From assembly GCA_028749105.1 (NCBI GenBank), contig JAQUQF010000034.1:1-10852 (forward strand): a DNA stretch of 10,852 nt. Direction: 5' to 3'. Source of the stretch: Acidobacteriota bacterium (GTDB lineage Bacteria; Acidobacteriota; Aminicenantia; UBA2199). This document shows, one piece after another, positions 7,836 to 10,852 of this stretch. Under the pieces are notes generated by a model, which saw only the letters and a list, made by a program, of their open reading frames with translations, had not been told where the DNA came from and ran no database searches. Position 1 is the stretch's first letter, and every line of letters begins with the position of its first letter. The translations under genes and the position numbers were made by a program.

Positions 7836-8731
7836 GAAAGCAGTCCGCGGGCCAGGGCGGCGGCGCCGGCCATTCCGGCCGCGTTGCCCAGTCGCGCGGC
7901 TTCGATGCCCGTGCAGGCGAAGGCCTTGGCGACGACGCGGCGGGCCAGCTCTTCTCGCGCCGGGCCCAGCAGGGCCTCGCCGGCGGCGGCCACGCCGCCG
8001 CCGATGCTGATGCGCTCGGGATTGAGCGAGTAGACGATCTGGGCCAGCAGCACCCCCAGGAAAATGCCGGCACGCCGGAACGCCTGCCGGGCCGCCTCGT
8101 CCCCGTCCTGCAGCCGGGCAAAGACATCGCGGGAGCTGGGCGCCGCCGTGGAACCGGAATACTCCAAGTAGCTGGCGGTGATGCCGGCGGCGGAGCTCTC
8201 GGTCTCGGCGCAGCCGGCGTTGCCGCAGCCGCAGGGGCGGCCCTGGCCGTTGACCAGCAGGTGGCCCAATTCGGCGGCAAAGCCGCAGGCCCCGCGCAGG
8301 AGAGAGCCATTCAGGACAATGCCCGAGCCGATGCCGCTGCCCAGGGTCAGGTGGACGAAATGGGCCGGCCGCGGCTCCGCCAGTGCCAGGTACTCGCCAA
8401 GGGCGGCGGCATTGGCGTCATTCTCCACGGTCATGGGCAAGGCGCTGCCGGCAGCCAGGTCCTCTTCCAGGCGCTGGCCGTCGAGAAAGTGCATGTTGGG
8501 GGAGCACTCGATGACGCGCTCCTTCAGGGAGATAAAGCCGGGAACGCCGATGCCGACGGCCCGGATGTCATGCGTGCGTTTCAGCCTGGAGATGATCCCC
8601 AGGAGCTGGGTCTTCAGCTCGGGGTAGGAACGGGCGGTTTTTTCCTCCGCTTCAAGAAGTGGTTGGCCGCTGCCGGGGAAAACGGCGAATTTGACGGCGC
8701 TGGCGCCGACGTCGATGCCAAGAACGTCCAT
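7832..8731 (-). CDS. ROK family sugar kinase (glucokinase-like)
   Basis: ROK kinases phosphorylate glucose, N-acetylated hexosamines or related sugars with ATP. The 299-residue protein begins with the phosphate-binding GIDVGASAVKFAVF (5-18). It has VENDANAAALGEY (102-114) with the catalytic Asp105, and the ROK signature from HLTLGSGIGSGIVLNGSLLRG into ELGH (127-157). The zinc site is His157 with Cys167, Cys169 and Cys174 in CGCGNAGCAE. A second glycine motif is ISIGGG (241-246). No N-terminal helix-turn-helix is present, so it is a kinase rather than a NagC-type repressor. Start: ATG 8731 gives the correct family N-terminus. The frame is open further upstream to 9046, but that part lies over the methyltransferase gene and has no family match. 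The ATG overlaps the preceding stop as TAATG. The exact sugar cannot be read from the sequence. Confidence 0.92.
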   Translation of the reverse strand: MDVLGIDVGASAVKFAVFPGSGQPLLEAEEKTARSYPELKTQLLGIISRLKRTHDIRAVGIGVPGFISLKERVIECSPNMHFLDGQRLEEDLAAGSALPMTVENDANAAALGEYLALAEPRPAHFVHLTLGSGIGSGIVLNGSLLRGACGFAAELGHLLVNGQGRPCGCGNAGCAETESSAAGITASYLEYSGSTAAPSSRDVFARLQDGDEAARQAFRRAGIFLGVLLAQIVYSLNPERISIGGGVAAAGEALLGPAREELARRVVAKAFACTGIEAARLGNAAGMAGAAALARGLLS

Positions 8732-9798
8732 TATCTCACGCCCTTGGCGGCATATTCGCTGGGCGCGAACAGCAGGCGGTTCAGGCGGTCGACGTTTTCG
8801 TTGAAGGGCAAGGCTTGCGGCGCGGCGGGGTCGGCCGCGGCGAGTTTTTCCTCGCCCGGCTCGGCGCCGTACAGGATCTCCACGGCGTCGAACCCCGAGT
8901 TCTCCAGCAGGTAGCGCATGTATTCGGGGTGCAGCGGCCGCTGGTGGGTGGGGTCGAGGAAATAGATGCGGCTCAGGGCGAACAGGCTCAATGGGTTGAT
9001 GGTCTCCAGCAGCAGGGCTGCCCCCGGCCGCAGGACGCGGAAGCACTCGGCGATGACCCGGCGCAGGTAGCCCGGCTCGAAGTGCTCGATGACCTGGGAG
9101 GAGAAAACGCCGTCGAGCGAGGCATCCGGGCGCGCCTTGAGGAAGTCCAGGGCGTCGGCCTTGACGCAGGCCAGCCCGCGCTCCCGCGCCTCCTCGAGCA
9201 TGGAATCGGAGAGATCGAGCCCCAGGGGGCGCCGGCCGCTCTCCTGCAGCAGGGCCAGGAATTCACCGCGGCCGCAGCCGATGTCCAGCACTTCGCCGCC
9301 GGCGGAGAACAGGGGCAGGTAGCGGGCCAGGCGGCCGGTGATCATCTCGCTGCTGCCGCGAAAGCGCCTTTCGAAGTCGGCATACTGGAAGGGCGATAGC
9401 TGCTCCTTGACCGCACGCAGCTCTGCGGCGGCCTCGGGTGTCGGCCGGCCGGCGAACGATTCGAGCAGGCGATCGAGCTTGCTCTCCAGCTGGGCGAAAT
9501 GGACCAGCAGGGTCTTGAGGTTCGAGTACTCGGCTTCGAGCTTGTCGATCTTCCATTCCAGCGATTTGAAGACCGTTGTCGAGTGGTTGTTGGCGTAGGC
9601 GTCCCACTCCTTGTCCTGGGCGGTGACGAAGTTTTCCAGCGCCTCCTGGAAACGGGAGACTTTGGCCTGGATCTCGGCGCCGTTCTTTTTGAGGAGGCCC
9701 GGCTTGGAGAGAGCGCCGGCCAGGTCGTTCAAACTGGCTTTCAGCTCATCCCGGCGGGTTTTCCTCTTCTCGATCAGGTCTTCAATTACCCTTCTCAT
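8731..9798 (-). CDS. Class I SAM-dependent methyltransferase with N-terminal coiled coil
   Basis: The 355-residue protein has two parts. Residues 1-135 are charged and helical, with heptad-like stretches (about 40-112, such as EWKIDKLEAEYSNLKTLL), suggesting a coiled coil. Residues about 140-310 form a Rossmann methyltransferase: FRGSSEMITGRLARYLP, motif I LDIGCGRGEF (171-180), the acidic residue of GLDLS (193-197), DALDFL (215-220), SQVIEHF (234-240), RVLRPGAALLLETINP (254-269) and FLDPTHQRPLHPEYM (280-294). The FRGS, ETINP and DPTH-P-HP motifs recall methyltransferase domains linked to polysaccharide or O-antigen synthesis, such as WbdD-type proteins; the substrate here is inferred only. 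The ATG at 9798 lies inside the 3' end of tatA (17-bp overlap). It is chosen because no other Met occurs before residue 152. The Shine-Dalgarno is poor, suggesting coupling. Confidence 0.85.
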   Translation of the reverse strand: MRRVIEDLIEKRKTRRDELKASLNDLAGALSKPGLLKKNGAEIQAKVSRFQEALENFVTAQDKEWDAYANNHSTTVFKSLEWKIDKLEAEYSNLKTLLVHFAQLESKLDRLLESFAGRPTPEAAAELRAVKEQLSPFQYADFERRFRGSSEMITGRLARYLPLFSAGGEVLDIGCGRGEFLALLQESGRRPLGLDLSDSMLEEARERGLACVKADALDFLKARPDASLDGVFSSQVIEHFEPGYLRRVIAECFRVLRPGAALLLETINPLSLFALSRIYFLDPTHQRPLHPEYMRYLLENSGFDAVEILYGAEPGEEKLAAADPAAPQALPFNENVDRLNRLLFAPSEYAAKGVR

Positions 9799-9970
9799 CC
9801 TTCGATTTTTCTTCGTCCTTGTCTGTGTCCCCGCCCTTGACGGCATTCTTGAAGTTCTTGATCCCCTGGCCCAGGCCCTTGCCCAGCTCGGGGAGCTTCC
9901 TGCCGCCGAAAAGCAGGGCAATGACGACCACGATCAGCAATATTTCCCAGATTCCGAGGCTTCCGAACAT
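9782..9970 (-). CDS. tatA: Sec-independent (Tat) translocase subunit TatA/E
   Basis: TatA oligomerises in the inner membrane to form the conduit for folded proteins with twin-arginine signals. This 62-residue protein has the standard plan: a short N-terminus MFGSLG, one transmembrane helix (about 7-21, IWEILLIVVVIALLF), the FGG hinge (21-23) with KLPELG after it, an amphipathic helix (about 26-45, LPELGKGLGQGIKNFKNAV) and a charged tail. The short length favours TatA/E over TatB. It has an AAGGAG ribosome site at 9977-9982, six bases before the ATG, and is the first gene after a near-consensus promoter. No tatB or tatC is in the window. Confidence 0.95.
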   Translation of the reverse strand: MFGSLGIWEILLIVVVIALLFGGRKLPELGKGLGQGIKNFKNAVKGGDTDKDEEKSKDEKGN

Positions 9971-9976
9971 CTTGGT

Positions 9977-9982
9977 CTCCTT
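9977..9982 (-). promoter_or_regulatory. Shine-Dalgarno of tatA
   Basis: AAGGAG on the minus strand ends six bases before the tatA ATG (9970). Given the predicted start site near 9984, the leader is only about 14 nt and consists almost entirely of this site. Confidence 0.8.
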
Positions 9983-9990
9983 TTTTTCTT

Positions 9991-10019
9991 ATTATATGTG
10001 GGATGCCCGCTGCCGTCAA
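9991..10019 (-). promoter_or_regulatory. Near-consensus sigma-70 promoter of the tatA-methyltransferase-ROK-lepA operon
   Basis: On the minus strand, TTGACG (10019-10014) is followed by a 17-base spacer and a perfect TATAAT (9996-9991). The predicted start site is about 9984. This is the best promoter match in the window. All four downstream genes overlap, so it probably drives the whole operon. Confidence 0.85.
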
Positions 10020-10058
10020 GTTTTCTCTCCAGGGGCATTGGCCGCTGCGATCCTCTGA

Positions 10059-10087
10059 TTGACATTTTCATTCTTTTGAGGTATCAA
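10059..10087 (+). promoter_or_regulatory. Promoter of the Yip1-family gene, divergent from tatA
   Basis: A perfect TTGACA (10059-10064), a 17-base spacer and TATCAA (10082-10087, four of six matches) precede the gene. The predicted start site is about 10094, giving a leader of roughly 22 nt that contains the ribosome site. Its -35 box lies 39 bp from the -35 box of the tatA promoter. Confidence 0.7.
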
Positions 10088-10104
10088 TGGCTGACAGAAT
10101 TCAT

Positions 10105-10110
10105 AGGAGG
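10105..10110 (+). promoter_or_regulatory. Consensus Shine-Dalgarno AGGAGG of the Yip1-family gene
   Basis: AGGAGG lies five bases before ATG 10116. It selects this start over the longer open frames that overlap the region. Confidence 0.85.
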
Positions 10111-10115
10111 AAAAG

Positions 10116-10721
10116 ATGAACCTGGTCGAAAGAGCGAAGAACATCATCCTGGCCCCGGCCAAGGAGTGGGACGTGATCAAAGGCGAGAACCTGACCATCG
10201 CCGACATGTTCATGAAGTACGCCGTGATCCTGGCCGCGATCCCGGCCGTTGCCGGCTTCATCGGCTACGTTGTGATCGGCATGTCCTATGGCTTCGGCAC
10301 GTTCCGCGTCCCCGTGGGCACGGCGCTGGTATGGGCGATCTTGTCATATGTCCTTTCCCTGGCCGGCATCTTCTTGCTTGCTTTCGTCATCGATGCGCTT
10401 GCGCCGACCTTCGGCTGCACGAAGAACATGGTCGCCGCGGTCAAGATCGCCGTCTTCTCCTACACCCCGGTCTGGGTGGCCGGCATCTTGGGCATCATCC
10501 CCGCCCTGTCCGTACTGATGTTGATTGCCAGCATCTATTCGCTGTACCTCCTGTATCTTGGCATGCAAAAGATCAAGGAGCCGGCGAAAGAAAAGCTGAT
10601 GCCCTACTTCATCGTTTCGCTCGTCGCCATGATCGTCATCTACTGGCTGGTGGGCTTCCTTGTCAGCCGCATTGCTTTCGGCAGCATGACCGGCCTGGCC
10701 GGCGGCCTGGGCGGTTTTTAG
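10116..10721 (+). CDS. Yip1 family integral membrane protein
   Basis: The 201-residue protein has about five hydrophobic segments (near 35-57, 68-92, 109-127, 130-150 and 163-187). The N-terminus is short and cytosolic-looking, NLVERAKNIILAPAKEWDVIKGE; the phrase 'P-KEW-VI--E' is typical of bacterial Yip1-domain proteins. The segment SIYSLYLLYLGMQKIKEPAKEK (139-160) is the characteristic Yip1 loop-and-helix ending. In eukaryotes Yip1/YIPF proteins act with Rab GTPases in membrane traffic; the bacterial members have no defined role that I know of. The tail is Gly-rich (GLAGGLGGF). The gene is monocistronic, with its own promoter, a consensus ribosome site and a strong terminator. Confidence 0.85.
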   Translation: MNLVERAKNIILAPAKEWDVIKGENLTIADMFMKYAVILAAIPAVAGFIGYVVIGMSYGFGTFRVPVGTALVWAILSYVLSLAGIFLLAFVIDALAPTFGCTKNMVAAVKIAVFSYTPVWVAGILGIIPALSVLMLIASIYSLYLLYLGMQKIKEPAKEKLMPYFIVSLVAMIVIYWLVGFLVSRIAFGSMTGLAGGLGGF

Positions 10722-10746
10722 TCCCGCTTTCCGAACGCTCCGTCAT

Positions 10747-10782
10747 GACCGGGCCGGCGTCGTGCCGGTCCGGCCTTTTTTT
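10747..10782 (+). terminator. Intrinsic terminator of the Yip1-family gene
   Basis: GACCGGGCCGGC (10747-10758) pairs with GCCGGTCCGGCC (10764-10775) over 12 positions with one mismatch and one G-T wobble, closing a five-base loop. Seven T residues follow directly (10776-10782). This is a textbook Rho-independent terminator 25 bases after the stop codon. Confidence 0.92.
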
Positions 10783-10791
10783 CCTTTTCCC

Positions 10792-10833
10792 AAAAGGGCG
10801 TTGAATACCCGCGGTTGACCCGCCGCCCTTTTT
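10792..10833 (+). terminator. Second hairpin with T-run, possible back-up terminator
   Basis: AAAAGGGCG (10792-10800) pairs perfectly with CGCCCTTTT (10824-10832) across a 23-base loop that contains a small inner GCGG/CCGC stem. The T-run is short and forms part of the stem. It follows the first terminator by only nine bases. Confidence 0.45.
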
Positions 10834-10843
10834 CTGCTAAAAA
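10815..10843 (+). promoter_or_regulatory. Possible promoter ending exactly at a terminal ATG
   Basis: TTGACC (10815-10820, five of six), a 17-base spacer and TAAAAA (10838-10843, four of six) predict a start site at 10850, the A of the last ATG in the window (10850-10852). The geometry is the same as at nadC. The -35 box lies within the loop of the preceding hairpin. The gene itself is beyond the window, so this remains tentative. Confidence 0.35.
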
Positions 10844-10852
10844 AGAGCCATG

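Noticed and set aside
6246..8033. A 595-codon open frame on the plus strand opposite lepA and part of the ROK gene
   Set aside because: It mirrors the lepA codon pattern, has repetitive Asp/Val/Gly/Gln composition and matches no family. lepA on the other strand is unambiguous.
8732..9046. A 105-residue N-terminal extension of the ROK kinase reading frame
   Set aside because: It overlaps the methyltransferase C-terminus, is Pro/Arg-rich as out-of-frame GC-rich DNA tends to be, and the family N-terminus begins exactly at ATG 8731.
9611..10804. A 397-codon plus-strand open frame spanning tatA and the Yip1 gene region
   Set aside because: It runs antisense to tatA and the methyltransferase start, then out of frame through the Yip1 gene; its sequence is low-complexity and resembles no protein.

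Overview
This is a GC-rich bacterial chromosomal window with ten recognisable genes, most of them housekeeping: ruvA (3' end only), ruvB, a CBM9-like/DUF5916 outer-membrane protein, nadC, nadB, lepA, a ROK-family kinase, a coiled-coil SAM methyltransferase, tatA and a Yip1-family membrane protein. The signal-peptide-bearing beta-barrel protein with a C-terminal aromatic residue points to a Gram-negative, double-membrane cell. The gene content fits Acidobacteriota-like lineages such as Candidatus Aminicenantes. That placement is a guess from family distribution, not a sequence match.

Layout. Positions 1-1103 (+) hold the end of ruvA and an ATGA-coupled ruvB. The ruvB frame is cut by an in-frame TAG at 1014-1016, and the conserved RuvB C-terminus continues in the same frame to a second TAG at 1101-1103. 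An AT-rich spacer follows, then the DUF5916 gene (1278-3503, +), whose GTG start is fixed by a good Shine-Dalgarno. A strong 11-bp GC hairpin lies after it. Next is nadC-nadB (3610-6026, +), coupled by ATGA overlap. Its promoter is so close to the nadC ATG that the mRNA should be leaderless.

nadB converges with a minus-strand operon across a 15-bp gap. In transcription order this operon is tatA, methyltransferase, ROK kinase, lepA (9970 down to 6042). All adjacent genes overlap (17, 1 and 4 bp), and the operon is headed by a near-consensus sigma-70 promoter (TTGACG-N17-TATAAT) at 9991-10019. A divergent promoter at 10059-10087 drives the Yip1-family gene, which ends at a strong intrinsic terminator (10747-10782). 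The last 60 bases hold a second hairpin and a promoter-like sequence ending exactly at an ATG.

Functionally, ruvAB process Holliday junctions. nadB and nadC catalyse the first and third steps of de novo NAD synthesis from aspartate; nadA is not in the window. The tatA operon mixes protein export, a probable glycan-related methyltransferase, a sugar kinase and a translation GTPase. I saw no mobile element, CRISPR array, tRNA or rRNA, and no clear new multi-gene system. The most notable points are the ruvB nonsense codon and the leaderless nadCB promoter.
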